Positions 24,723-34,397 are shown, counted from the first letter of the stretch. The stretch is DNA of 64,000 bases from JADJOY01 sp016713535 [NCBI: Deltaproteobacteria bacterium] (GCA_016713535.1 JADJOY010000007.1:1-64000), one strand, 5' to 3'. A program made the numbers and translations. The notes: generated by a model from the letters alone, not told the origin.

Positions 24723-26333
24723 TTACCTTCCCGGGCTTTCCTTCATCTTGTCGAGGACTTCCTGGAGGTTGAAGCTCGCCGCCTTCTGGCGCTGCGGGTA
24801 GTCCTTGAAGGTCGCCAGGAACTCGGCCACGTGGGCCTGCGCGGGCACGAACATGAACGCGTGATCCAGGAGCCAGTCGTAGTACGTATTCGACGTGACG
24901 TCCGCGCGCTCGTACGGGTCGGTCCGGAGGTTGAAGATCTTCGGAACCCGCAGCGTGACGAACGGCTCCGCCCAGATCTTCATCGTTCCCTCGGCCCGCT
25001 GTTCCATGAACACGAACTTGAAGTTCTGGTAGCGCAGACCGGTGACCTGCTGGTCGTCGTTGACGTAGAGGAACGATTCACGCGGGCTCTTGTCGGCTTT
25101 TCCGGTCAGGTACGGAACGAGGTTGTAGCCGTCGAGGTGGACCTTGTAGGTCATGTCGCCGGCCTTGTAGCCCTTGAGCAGCTTCTCGCTCACGTCGGCG
25201 TCGCCGGCGACGGCGAGCAGGGTCGGCAGCCAGTCGAGGTGAGCGACGATCTCGTTGGAGATGCTGTCCGGCTTGATCTGCCCCGGCCATCGCACCATCG
25301 CCGGCACCCGGTAAGCACCTTCCCAGTTCGAGTTCTTCTCGTTCCGGAAGGGCGTCATGGCGCCGTCCGGCCAGCTGTTCATGTGCGGGCCGTTGTCGGT
25401 CGAGTACATGACGAAAGTGTTGTCCGCGATGTGCAGGTCGTCGAGCGCCTTCAGCACCTGGCCCACGTTCTTGTCGTGGTCGACCATCGTGTCGTGGTAC
25501 GGACTCTGGAAGGGGCCGGCCTGGCCGATGCTCTCGGGCTTGGTGTGGGTGCGGAAGTGCATGTGGGTGAAGTTCACCCAGACGAACGCCGGCTTGCCGG
25601 CCTTGTTCTGGCGCTCGATGAAGTCCACCGCCCGCTGGGCGATGTCGTCGTCAATCGTCTCCATGCGCTTCTTGGTCAGCGGGCCGGTGTCGGTGCACAC
25701 CTGCTTGCCCACTTTCCCGAAGCGCGGGTCCACGGTGGCGTCGTCCTTGTCCGACGCCTTGCAGTCCATCACCCCACGCGGCCCGAACTTCTCGCGGAAC
25801 CCGGCCGCCTTCGGATAGTCCGGCAGCTCCGGCTCTTCCTCCGCGTTCAGGTGGTAAAGGTTGCCGTAGAACTCGTCGAAGCCGTGGACCGTGGGCAGGA
25901 ACTCGTTGCGGTCGCCCTGATGGTTCTTGCCGAACTGACCGGTGGCATAGCCGAGCGGCTTCAAGAGCTCGGCCACCGTCGGATCTTCCTTCTGTAGGCC
26001 GACGGGCGAGCCCGGCAACCCGACCTTGGTCATGCCGGTGCGCAAGCCGGACTGCCCGGTGAGGAAGGACGCCCGGCCGGCAGTACAGCTCTGCTCGGCG
26101 TAGATGTCGGTGAACAACATGCCTTCCTTCGCGAGGCGGTCGATGTTGGGTGTCTTGAACCCCATCACACCGTGCGAATAGGCGCTGATATCGGACTGGC
26201 CGACGTCGTCGCCCCAGATGACGACGATGTTCGGTTTCTTGTCCGCCGCGAACGCCGCGCCGGCGGTCACCAGAGCCAGGACGGCAGTCAAAGCGGGTAG
26301 GCCGAGAATCGATCGCCTGGGTCTTCCAATCAT
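24723..26333 (-). CDS. Exported arylsulfatase (formylglycine-dependent)
   Basis: 536 residues with a Sec signal (LTAVLALVTAGAAFAA, cleavage near 30). The sulfatase fold shows the metal ligands GDDVGQSD (41-48), the maturation motif CTAGRASFLTG with Cys 83 matching C-[ST]-[PA]-[STG]-R that becomes formylglycine, GKNHQGD, and STDNGPHMNSWPDG. It should hydrolyse sulfate esters in the periplasm or outside. It starts the exported-hydrolase unit on this strand; 98 bases separate it from the HAD-2H fusion. Activity needs a formylglycine-generating enzyme, which I do not see as a true copy in this window (the SUMF1 lipoprotein at 29404 is a different subtype). Confidence 0.93.
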   Translation of the reverse strand: MIGRPRRSILGLPALTAVLALVTAGAAFAADKKPNIVVIWGDDVGQSDISAYSHGVMGFKTPNIDRLAKEGMLFTDIYAEQSCTAGRASFLTGQSGLRTGMTKVGLPGSPVGLQKEDPTVAELLKPLGYATGQFGKNHQGDRNEFLPTVHGFDEFYGNLYHLNAEEEPELPDYPKAAGFREKFGPRGVMDCKASDKDDATVDPRFGKVGKQVCTDTGPLTKKRMETIDDDIAQRAVDFIERQNKAGKPAFVWVNFTHMHFRTHTKPESIGQAGPFQSPYHDTMVDHDKNVGQVLKALDDLHIADNTFVMYSTDNGPHMNSWPDGAMTPFRNEKNSNWEGAYRVPAMVRWPGQIKPDSISNEIVAHLDWLPTLLAVAGDADVSEKLLKGYKAGDMTYKVHLDGYNLVPYLTGKADKSPRESFLYVNDDQQVTGLRYQNFKFVFMEQRAEGTMKIWAEPFVTLRVPKIFNLRTDPYERADVTSNTYYDWLLDHAFMFVPAQAHVAEFLATFKDYPQRQKAASFNLQEVLDKMKESPGR

Positions 26334-26568
26334 TCGACGGGCTCCTCGACGAGTCGTGGCTCGCGACGAGTTCTCACCACTCGGTCTTCTGGGATGGGGT
26401 TCGCGGCGGACTATACGCCATTCCGTCTCCCATCACACCGGAGCCGACCGGCTGGTGATGGGTCCGTTTCGATCGATGAGTCGAGCGATCCTCTCGATCG
26501 TCCCCCGCGCTACGAGCTCCACAGCCGCTGCGGCGGTTCCATCCCCCGGTCGGCGGACGCGAGCGCGC

Positions 26569-27080
26569 CGCTCGATCCCGGTCCCTGGAGGGCTCACGCC
26601 CTCCCCTACACTTCCGCGCCGTCCGGGCGCCTGGGCTGGAGGGCGCGACTCCGTCGCGCCGTTACGCCACCCGAGGCCACCGGTAGCGGCGGGGGTTCCA
26701 TCCCCCGATCGACGGGCACAGCGGGTGTGGCGGCGGGCGCGACCGCACCGCTCGATCTCGGTCCCGGGAGGGCTCAGCCCTCCCCTACACTTCCGCGCCG
26801 TCCGGGCGCCTGGTCTAAAGGGCGCTACTCCGTCGCGCCGTTTCGCCACCCGAGGCCACCGGTAGCGGCGGGGTTCCCCGATCGACGGGCACAGCCGGTG
26901 TAGCGGCGGGCGCGAGCCCGCCGGGTTTCGGACCCGAGCGCGCCGCTCGATCCCGGTCCCGGGAGGGCTCACGCCCTCCCCTACACTTCCGCGCCGTCCG
27001 GGCGCCTGGGCTGGAGGGCGCGACTCCGTCGCGCCGTTACGCCACCCGAGGCCGCCGTAGCGGCGGGGGTTCCATCCCGC
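26569..27080. repeat. Three tandem copies of a ~180-base repeat unit
   Basis: The unit begins CGCTCGATC-CGGTCC, contains GGGAGGGCTCACGCCCTCCC plus CTACACTTCC, then CGCCGTCCGGGCGCCTGG, a GGGCGCGACTCCGTCGCGCC hairpin, CACCCGAGGCC, and GTAGCGGCGGGGGTTCCATCC. Copies start at 26569, 26749 and 26944; the third has about 15 extra bases. It fills the gap between the sulfatase promoter side and the GNAT 3' end; 26334-26568 carries no gene either. Confidence 0.85.
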
Positions 27081-27136
27081 GCCGCCCGCTTCACGCGGCT
27101 CCCGTGAGCGAGGCGCATCGGAAGAGTCACAGGCTC

Positions 27137-27688
27137 TCAGTGCAGCGAGCGGTTGAGGAGCCGCACCGGCGGTGCGGGCGGCTCGACGGCTGGCACCGGC
27201 GCCACGCTCGCGAAGCACTGCACCGTGCCCTGCCACCAGCCGTTGGTGAGGGGGTGCTCGGTGTAGTCGCCGCCCGTGAAGTCGCCGATCACGCGCCGCC
27301 AGAAGACGCGCGCGCCCTCGTTGGCGGTCATCTGGCCGACCTCCCAGCGCCCGGGAAGCTGCGCGATCACCTCGTTCGCGAGCGCCCGGCCCACGCCCGC
27401 GCGGCGGTACTTCTTGAGCACGAAGAACTGGTCCATCCAGTAGGCGACGTCGCCGACCTTGGCGGCGCGGTCGACGAGCGCGAAGCCCGCGTAGCACCCG
27501 CCGACGAGCGCCACGAACGGGTGGCACGCGGGATCGGTCCAGAAGCGGTCGAGCTCGTAGCCGTATTCGCCGCGTGGGTCGAGGTCCTGGTCCCAGATGT
27601 CCGAGAGGTCGTGCTGGTAGAGCTCGAGCATGCGCGCGAGCGCCGGACGATCGGCGGCCAGCGCGCGCCGGATCTCGACGGCGGTCAT
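27137..27688 (-). CDS. GNAT-family N-acetyltransferase
   Basis: 183 residues. The acetyl-CoA pyrophosphate loop is seen as DQFFVLKKYRRAGVGRALANEVI (Q/R-x-x-G-x-G/A pattern) in the middle of the chain, preceded by the N-terminal RRALAADRPALARMLELY helix and a two-strand hairpin (CHPFVALVGGCYAGFALVD). Members transfer acetyl from acetyl-CoA to amines; no substrate can be inferred. A Pro-rich C-terminus (PVPAVEPPAPPVRL) extends beyond the fold. Starts at ATG 27688; the next gene upstream on this strand is an acyl-CoA dehydrogenase, separated by a BIME. Confidence 0.9.
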   Translation of the reverse strand: MTAVEIRRALAADRPALARMLELYQHDLSDIWDQDLDPRGEYGYELDRFWTDPACHPFVALVGGCYAGFALVDRAAKVGDVAYWMDQFFVLKKYRRAGVGRALANEVIAQLPGRWEVGQMTANEGARVFWRRVIGDFTGGDYTEHPLTNGWWQGTVQCFASVAPVPAVEPPAPPVRLLNRSLH

Positions 27689-27711
27689 CGGCGCGAGACC
27701 GCCGGCGCGGG

Positions 27712-27773
27712 CCGTAGCGCGGGGGCTTGTCCCCCGCGGGCGGGCTGGCGGGGGACAAGCCCCCGCGCTACGG
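27712..27773. repeat. BIME: perfect 26-base inverted repeat, 10-base spacer (copy 2)
   Basis: Arms 27712-27737 and 27748-27773 are exact reverse complements. They match copy 1 except for a CTTGT instead of CTCGT hairpin loop, changed on both arms, so pairing is kept. Confidence 0.85.
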
Positions 27774-27800
27774 AGCTCACGTCGACCCGCGCGCTCGCGC

Positions 27801-28961
27801 TCACCCGCGCCCGATGAGCTGGCGCGAGATGATGAGCTTCATGATCTCGTTCGAGCCGGCGAAGATCCGCTGCACGCGGCAGTCCTGGTACATCTTCCCG
27901 ATCGGGTACTCGAGCATGTAGCCGTACCCGCCGTGGAGCTGGACGCCGTCGTCCACCACCTTGTGCAGCATGTCGGTGACCCAGTACTTGGCCATCGACA
28001 CCTCCTTGAGTAGCGGCTTTCCCTGCATGTGCTCGACCACCAGCCGGTCGACGAAGCAGCGGCCGAGCTCCACCTGGGTGGCCATCTCGGCGATCTTGAA
28101 GGCGTGGTGCTGGAAGTCGGCGATGCGCTTGCCGAACGCGCGTCGCTCGCACGAGTACTGGAGCGCCTGCGCGAGCGCGAACTCGGCGGCCGCCTGAGAG
28201 CCGACCGCGGTGATCAGGCGCTCCTGCTGCAGCTCGTGCATGAGCTGGTAGAAGCCCTTCCCTTCCACGCCGCCGAGCAACGCGCTCTTCGGCACCCGGC
28301 AGCCCTCGAAGAACATCTCGCTCGTGTCCTGGGCGTGCAGGCCGACCTTCTCGAGGTTGCGGCCGCGCTTGAAGCCCGGGTTGGTGGCCTCGACGAGCAA
28401 CAGCGAGATGCCGGCGTGCGCGGGCTGGGCCTTGGGGTCGGTCTTCGCGACCACCACGATCAGGTCGCAGCACTGGCCGTTCGAGATGAAGGTCTTCTGG
28501 CCGTTGATGACGTACTCGTCGCCGTCCGCGATGGCGGTGGCCTGGATCGCGGCGAGGTCCGAGCCCGCGTTGGGCTCGGTCATGGCGACCGCGAGGATCA
28601 GCTCCCCCGACGCGCACCTCGGCAGGTACTTCAGCTTTTGCTCCTCGGTGCCGTGCTCGCGGATGTAGGGCGCGATGATGTCGTTGTGGAGCGGGATGCC
28701 GCCGAGCCCGGTGGCGTGGACGCGCTCGATCTCCTCGGCGAGCACCACCGAGTGCAGGAAGTCGCCGCCCGCGCCGCCGTACTCCTCGGGGATCGTCGGG
28801 CACAGGAAGCCGAGCTCGCCGGCCTGCGTCCAGATGTGGCGCGGCACGCGGCGGTCCTTCTCCCACTGGTCGTGGAACGGCACGACCTCCTTCTCGAGCC
28901 ACGAGCGGAAGCTCTTCCGGTAGATCTCGTGTCCCTCGCTGAACGTGAGCAGGCGGTCCAT
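27801..28961 (-). CDS. Acyl-CoA dehydrogenase, long-chain/isovaleryl type
   Basis: 386 residues of complete ACAD fold. FAD and substrate signatures are AMTEPNAGSDLAAIQ and NGQKTFISNGQ; C-terminal RIFAGSNEIMKLIISRQLIG. The position that holds Glu in MCAD (xEGT) is Ala here, while ELQQERLITAVG offers the Glu used as base in isovaleryl- and long-chain-type enzymes. It oxidises an acyl-CoA to the 2-enoyl-CoA, passing electrons to ETF. ATG 28961. It stands apart from the two ACADs at 3.4-6.3 kb and is closer to ordinary fatty-acid enzymes. Neighbours give no pathway. Confidence 0.93.
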   Translation of the reverse strand: MDRLLTFSEGHEIYRKSFRSWLEKEVVPFHDQWEKDRRVPRHIWTQAGELGFLCPTIPEEYGGAGGDFLHSVVLAEEIERVHATGLGGIPLHNDIIAPYIREHGTEEQKLKYLPRCASGELILAVAMTEPNAGSDLAAIQATAIADGDEYVINGQKTFISNGQCCDLIVVVAKTDPKAQPAHAGISLLLVEATNPGFKRGRNLEKVGLHAQDTSEMFFEGCRVPKSALLGGVEGKGFYQLMHELQQERLITAVGSQAAAEFALAQALQYSCERRAFGKRIADFQHHAFKIAEMATQVELGRCFVDRLVVEHMQGKPLLKEVSMAKYWVTDMLHKVVDDGVQLHGGYGYMLEYPIGKMYQDCRVQRIFAGSNEIMKLIISRQLIGRG

Positions 28962-29135
28962 GCGGTGGTGCCTCCGTGCGCGCCGGGCAGGCCGGTCGCG
29001 CCGAGTGTGTCGACGGACGCGGGTTTAGCAGGCCGCCGAAAAGCGCGCCAACGCGGGCCGGGGGACTTCTTGGCAACCGTGGTCGAGAGGCGACGGGTAC
29101 GACCCGAGCCAGCTCGACGACCTCACCCGCTCGGG

Positions 29136-29363
29136 CTAGGAGGACTCATGTGCTTGGTCGCGCGAGAACCTCCAGCCACGCGATCGTCCAGCGCCGAGCT
29201 GCGATAGGCGGCGTAGCTCCTCGATCTCCAGCTCCGCGTCATCGCCTTCGACGAGAGCCTCCAAGTACTCGCGGACGAGTTGCTCGACGCTCGTGCCCAT
29301 GCGCTCGGCGATCTGCCGGGCTCGTGCGACGATCGGATCGTCGATGGAGACGATCAGGTTCAT
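29136..29363 (-). CDS. Small ribbon-helix-helix/VapB-like antitoxin, apparently orphan
   Basis: 75 residues starting MNLIVSIDDPIVARARQIAERMGTS, then VEQLVREYLEALVEGDDAELEIEELRRLS. The short strand plus two helices and the acidic tail match DUF6364/VapB-type antitoxins that neutralise PIN-domain RNases. A near-consensus GGAGGTGAGC precedes ATG 29363. No toxin gene follows: the 170 bases downstream to the next gene carry no PIN-like frame. It could be a solitary regulator or the survivor of a lost pair. Confidence 0.75.
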   Translation of the reverse strand: MNLIVSIDDPIVARARQIAERMGTSVEQLVREYLEALVEGDDAELEIEELRRLSQLGAGRSRGWRFSRDQAHESS

Positions 29364-29403
29364 GCTCACCTCCGCAACCACAGCTTGCGTACCCACAGGC
29401 CCC

Positions 29404-30330
29404 GTGTCCAACCGGATCTGTCGCTGGTCGTGGCTTGCGATCGTCGCGTTGGGTCTCTGCGTGAGTTGCACCCGAGGAACCGGCGAGGTTCGGGTCGAAC
29501 CGCGATGGATCGGCGGGACGCTCCGACTCGACAACGGCGAGGAGAGGCCGATCTCCACGACGACGGTGGTCGCCCCGGCCGGTCGGTACACCATGATCAC
29601 GCTCGCCCGCCCCGGGCTGCGCGGGTGGAACGAGGACTCGTCGAAGATCGGCGGTCGTGTCATCGGCTCGCGTCATCCTTTGGTGCTCGACCAGTCGGGC
29701 GCGAACATGATGGTCTCGTACGCGCGTGACCCGGCGTTCGAGGATGCACCCTTCTCGAAGGACCACCCTCGCTTCCACATCGAGGTCTACGAGGTATCGA
29801 TCGGGATGTACGAAGACTGCGTCCGGGCGGGACGCTGCAGCCCGGCGCACTTCGAGGACGGATCCTGCGAGGTGCTCGCCGAGAGCGGACGCATCCGCGC
29901 AAACCTCCCTCTCGAGTGCCGGGACATCGAACGGCCGCAGGTGTGCGTGGACGCCCCGCAGGCGCAACGATATTGCGGCTGGGAAGGCCGTCGCCTGCCC
30001 GAGCAGAGCGAGTGGCAACGGGTAACCACCGACTTCAAAGACGAGCCCGCGCTGCTTGCCCATCGGGGCAAGGAGGCATGCGCTCCGACTCTCTCCAGGC
30101 TGATTTACCCGGGCGATCCGGAGCGGGGATCCGACTCGCTGAGCTTCCGGAACAGCGTCTCGGAGTGGGTCACCCGATCGGTCGCGTCGCGCGACGAAGC
30201 GGCGACTCGCCCGGGCGGGTACACGGCCATGGGCGGAACCTGGCGCGAGCCGCATCAGCACGAGGTGCCCGCCGACGCGCGGGTTCCTCGTGACGACATC
30301 GGCTTCCGGTGCGCGCAGGACTATCCGTAG
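29404..30330 (+). CDS. SUMF1/FGE-sulfatase-domain lipoprotein
   Basis: About 308 residues. GTG 29404 opens a lipoprotein signal (RWSWLAIVALGLCVSC). A beta-rich middle (TLRLDNGEERPISTTTVVAPAGRYTMITLARPG) precedes the SUMF1 domain, recognised by FHIEVYEVSIGMYEDCVRAGRC, RPQVCVDAPQAQRYCGWEGRRLPEQSEWQR, NSVSEWV and the terminal DDIGFRCAQ. True formylglycine-generating enzymes have a C-x-x-x-x-C pair near the end that is not evident here, so this is more likely one of the numerous exported SUMF1 relatives of Myxococcota that bind or modify surface ligands. It diverges from the antitoxin gene with a 40-base gap. Confidence 0.82.
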   Translation: MSNRICRWSWLAIVALGLCVSCTRGTGEVRVEPRWIGGTLRLDNGEERPISTTTVVAPAGRYTMITLARPGLRGWNEDSSKIGGRVIGSRHPLVLDQSGANMMVSYARDPAFEDAPFSKDHPRFHIEVYEVSIGMYEDCVRAGRCSPAHFEDGSCEVLAESGRIRANLPLECRDIERPQVCVDAPQAQRYCGWEGRRLPEQSEWQRVTTDFKDEPALLAHRGKEACAPTLSRLIYPGDPERGSDSLSFRNSVSEWVTRSVASRDEAATRPGGYTAMGGTWREPHQHEVPADARVPRDDIGFRCAQDYP

Positions 30331-30402
30331 GAACCCGGCGACGCGATCGCCGGGTGCGCAGCGCGTGCCCCTCCAGTGGGACGGACCGCGGAGGGCGCGG
30401 GT

Positions 30403-31539
30403 TCAGCCACTGGCCCCGGCGTCGGCGACCGGGGCGGGAAGCGGCACGGTGCGGACGACCTCGAGCCAGCGCTCTTGCAGCCGCTCGCGGCCGTGGGGTG
30501 CGTTCACGAACGCGCCGTAGTCCATGAAGGTCGGCTCGGGATGACATCCCACCGGCTCGGTGACGTCGGCCACGGGCCACAGCAGCGGACGGCGATAGAG
30601 CTCGCAGAGCAGCCGATGGGCAAGGTCACCCTGCGTGTAGGGGAACATGTAGAAGAAACGCGACGGCTCGGTGCTCACGAGGCGCTCGACCAACGCCGAC
30701 ACGGCCTCGGAGCCGCGCGCCAGCACGCGGATCACGTGGCGATCCGTCTGGGGCTGCCCGAGCTTCGCCGGCATCGACCCGATCTGCCCGAGCGCCTCGG
30801 CCACCACCTGGGCCGCGGCCTTGCCCTCGGTGGCCTTCAGCACCGCCGCGCGCGCCACCAGGGCATAGGCTTCGTCGACTCGCCCTTGCGCACGACGCAC
30901 TCGCGCGAGCTCCTCCAGGACCGGGGCGAGCCAGTACGAGAGCGGGCCGGATTCGACCTCCCGGATCGCGAGCGAGCGCTCGAGCACCGCCGCGGCCTCG
31001 TCGTGACGGCCTTGCGCGAGAAGCACCCGCCCCAGGCCGAGGAGCGCACCCGACGTCGAGCCGGGACTGCGGTCGCGCGCGGGGTCGCCGAGCGAGGCGG
31101 CGAGGCGGAATACCGCCTCGGCTCGTGGCAGGTCGCGACCACTCTCGAGGACGACCGCGAGCGTGAGGAGGTCCTGGAACACCTGGCGCTGCGCGGGAAT
31201 CCGCCCGAGCGCTCCCAGCGCGAGGATCCGGTCCGTCGCCAGCGCCACGTCCCCGCTACGTCCACTGATCCTGCTGACCGATGCAAAGTCCGCCCACGCG
31301 GACACGGCGACACCCGCGCTCGCTGCGGATTCCTGGGCCTCGAAGCATTTGGCCGCAGCGCGAAAATGCCGGCGCGCGCTCCACAACCGATCGTCGTACC
31401 ACGCGGTGCTGCCAGCGTCGTTCGCCGCGCGGCATTCGCCGGGCGTCGTCGGTGTGCACGCGGTCGCCGCCGAGCACGCGGTCACGACGCACGCGAGCGC
31501 GAGCGTGCGTCCCGGGCCGATCCGCTGCCGCCGAGCCAC
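30403..31539 (-). CDS. TPR-containing lipoprotein of unknown function
   Basis: 378 residues. The N-terminus (LALACVVTACSAATAC) is a lipoprotein signal. Helical repeats with TPR spacing follow: AWYDDRLWSARRHFRAAAKCFEAQ, ALLGLGRVLLAQGRHDEAAAVLERSLAIRE, PVLEELARVRRAQGRVDEAYALVARAAVLK. The C-terminal 120 residues (SALVERLVSTEPSRFFYMFPYTQGDLAHRL to ERWLEVVRTVPLP) are not recognised. GTG 31539 is the only reasonable start. It lies directly downstream of another TPR gene on the same strand with a different architecture. Confidence 0.8.
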   Translation of the reverse strand: MARRQRIGPGRTLALACVVTACSAATACTPTTPGECRAANDAGSTAWYDDRLWSARRHFRAAAKCFEAQESAASAGVAVSAWADFASVSRISGRSGDVALATDRILALGALGRIPAQRQVFQDLLTLAVVLESGRDLPRAEAVFRLAASLGDPARDRSPGSTSGALLGLGRVLLAQGRHDEAAAVLERSLAIREVESGPLSYWLAPVLEELARVRRAQGRVDEAYALVARAAVLKATEGKAAAQVVAEALGQIGSMPAKLGQPQTDRHVIRVLARGSEAVSALVERLVSTEPSRFFYMFPYTQGDLAHRLLCELYRRPLLWPVADVTEPVGCHPEPTFMDYGAFVNAPHGRERLQERWLEVVRTVPLPAPVADAGASG

Positions 31540-31674
31540 GCGCCGATCCTACACCGCGGTTCCGCGGGACCGTCGTCGCGGCGAGCCCGCCGCCACCGCG
31601 GCGCGGCTGCGAGGGACCGCAGCCCTCGAGGGGGCGTCGCGAGGGACGGCGACGCCTCCACCGTGTGCTCGACC

Positions 31675-32410
31675 TCAGGAGCGGCGGTAGGCGGTGGCGC
31701 GGGTGGGCGGGGCGCCCGGCTCGGGCTCGGCGAGGCGGCGCATCTCGAGCTCGGCCTCGCGGTGCTCGGGGACGAGGGTGCGGGCGCGCGCGTAGAAGCG
31801 CACCGCCTCGTGGCGCTCGCCCACGTAGCGCCAGTAGCGCGCGAACGTGAGCAGGTACTCGACGTGATGGGGGCGTAGCTCGATCGCCTTGCGGAAGGCA
31901 GCCTCGACGGTCCTGCGATCGACCTTCGCCGGCGAGGTCGCGCCCGCGAGTGTCGCGCGCGCGAACCAGTAGTGCCCGTCGGCGAGCTCGGGGCGGGTCA
32001 TCACCACCTCGGCGAACCACGCTCGCGCCTCGGCGGTGGCGCCTGGCGCGGAACGCGTCGACGCCGCGGGTGAGCGCCACCGGGTGCTCGGTCTTGAGGC
32101 GGATGGCGGTGGCCGCGGTGCCGGGCTCGCGAGCGATCAGCGCCGCCGGCTGCACCGCACCGCGGCGACGGGCGAGGAGGTCGTGATAGGCCTCGTCGAG
32201 GCGCAGGACGATCTGCACCGCGCGGTCGCGCGCCGCCGGCGAGAGCGCTTCCGATTGCCGTAACGGCGCGACCTCGGCCATCGCCGCGAAGTAACTGTCA
32301 CGGATCTCGTCGTCGCTCGCCCCGCGCTGCACGCCGAGTGCGTCCCACGGGTCGGTGAGACGCGTACGCTCGAAAAGCGCGTCCAGAACCGACGGCTGCG
32401 GCGACTCCAT
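31675..32410 (-). CDS. J-domain-like plus TPR protein, one frameshift
   Basis: The N-terminus DPWDALGVQRGASDDEIRDSYFAAMAEV resembles a degenerate DnaJ helix II/III without the HPD motif, as in many Myxococcota 'J-like' proteins with TPR tails. One base is off near 32035; the other frame then gives ATAEARAWFAEVVMTRPELADGHYWFARATLAG and VEAAFRKAIELRPHHVEYLLTFARYWRYVGERHEAVRFYARARTLVPEHREAE, two to three TPR units. Restored length is about 245 residues. No signal peptide, so cytosolic. Function unknown. Confidence 0.75.
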
Positions 32411-32610
32411 GACTTGATCGACCGGCAGCGGTGCAGGCGACGAAGGTCGACCCGCCTCGCCCCACCGCGCCGGGACTCGCAGCAGTGCAAACGCCGAACC
32501 CGGCGCTTGGAACGCGCGGGTCCGGGCGCCGTGCCCGGCGACCTGGACCTGGAAACAAGCGCTACCCAAGAATTCAGCGCGGGCCGCTCCGCGGCCGAAA
32601 CCACCCTGCT

Positions 32611-33270
32611 TCAGCGCGCGGCGGCGCCGCGCAGCCCGTCCGCAGCGCTGATCTGCTCGAGCGTGGTGTGAACCACGTCACGCAGCGCCAGCCCGTACGC
32701 CTCGCCGAGGATCCCCGGCACGTCCTGGCAGGCACCGCCCGCGCCGCCCTCGGCGCTCTCGGACGAGGAGGTCTTGAACGACACCGCCGGACGGTACGGC
32801 CCGCGCACCTCGATGCCGAGGGTCAGCGCCACCGTCGCGGTGCAGCTTCGCCCCCAGAAATCGACGTCACAGGTGAGCTTGGGCGTGAACGTCTCGAGCC
32901 ACGCCAGCACCACGCCGGTGCCCGGCGCCGGCGACGTCAGGTCGGGTGTCGCGCTGGGCGGTCCGCTGCTCACGTCCTGGAACACGATCTGGAGCCCGGA
33001 CTGAAGCGCCTTCTGCAGCGCCGGTGCGGGGCGGAACGGGAACTTCTCCTCCGCGCACACCGAGGTCGACGAGGTCACGGTGCGGTCGACGGCGATGGTG
33101 GTCGGGTCCAGGCTCAGGACGTAGTGGCCCGGGATCTTGCTGGGCAGCGTCGAGTGGAACTCGCCCGGGGGGCTGGTGGCGGGGGCGAGGGGGGGCTCGC
33201 AGCCGGCAGCAAGGCCGGCGGCGACGAGCGCCGCGAACGCGGCGGCGGTGCGCTGGGTGAGGCGCTTCAC
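32611..33270 (-). CDS. Exported lipoprotein of unknown function
   Basis: 219 residues from GTG 33270. Signal with lipobox (AAFAALVAAGLAAGCEP). The mature part has several beta strands (GHYVLSLDPTTIAVDRTVTSS; KLTCDVDFWGRSCTATVALTLGIEVRG) and a helical tail (EAYGLALRDVVHTTLEQISAADG). The conserved Cys pair in TCDVDFWGRSC may form a disulfide. No family is recognised. It follows the luciferase-like gene on the same strand, separated by a BIME. Confidence 0.78.
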   Translation of the reverse strand: MKRLTQRTAAAFAALVAAGLAAGCEPPLAPATSPPGEFHSTLPSKIPGHYVLSLDPTTIAVDRTVTSSTSVCAEEKFPFRPAPALQKALQSGLQIVFQDVSSGPPSATPDLTSPAPGTGVVLAWLETFTPKLTCDVDFWGRSCTATVALTLGIEVRGPYRPAVSFKTSSSESAEGGAGGACQDVPGILGEAYGLALRDVVHTTLEQISAADGLRGAAAR

Positions 33271-33300
33271 GTGGGGGGTCCTCTCTGATGGATACGCGGA

Positions 33301-33360
33301 CCGTAGCGCGGGGGCTCGTCCCCCGCTACTCGCCCGGCGGGGGACGAGCCCCCGCGCTAC
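33301..33360. repeat. BIME: inverted repeat, 10-base spacer (copy 3)
   Basis: Arms 33303-33326 and 33337-33360 are exact reverse complements with the CTCGT loop of copy 1 and again a 10-base spacer, here TACTCGCCCG. The flank 33301-33302 also matches copy 2. Confidence 0.85.
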
Positions 33361-33392
33361 CCGTGCGACGGGTTCGGAGGTGTCGGCGACGG

Positions 33393-34393
<1,001 letters not shown>

Positions 34394-34397
<4 letters not shown>

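Noticed and set aside
26433-27758. 441-codon frame with internal repeated protein segments
   Set aside because: The repeated protein is the translation of the 180-base DNA repeats; the real gene here is the GNAT protein at 27137-27688.
28962-29135. Toxin partner for the small antitoxin
   Set aside because: No PIN, RelE or HipA-like frame is present downstream or upstream.
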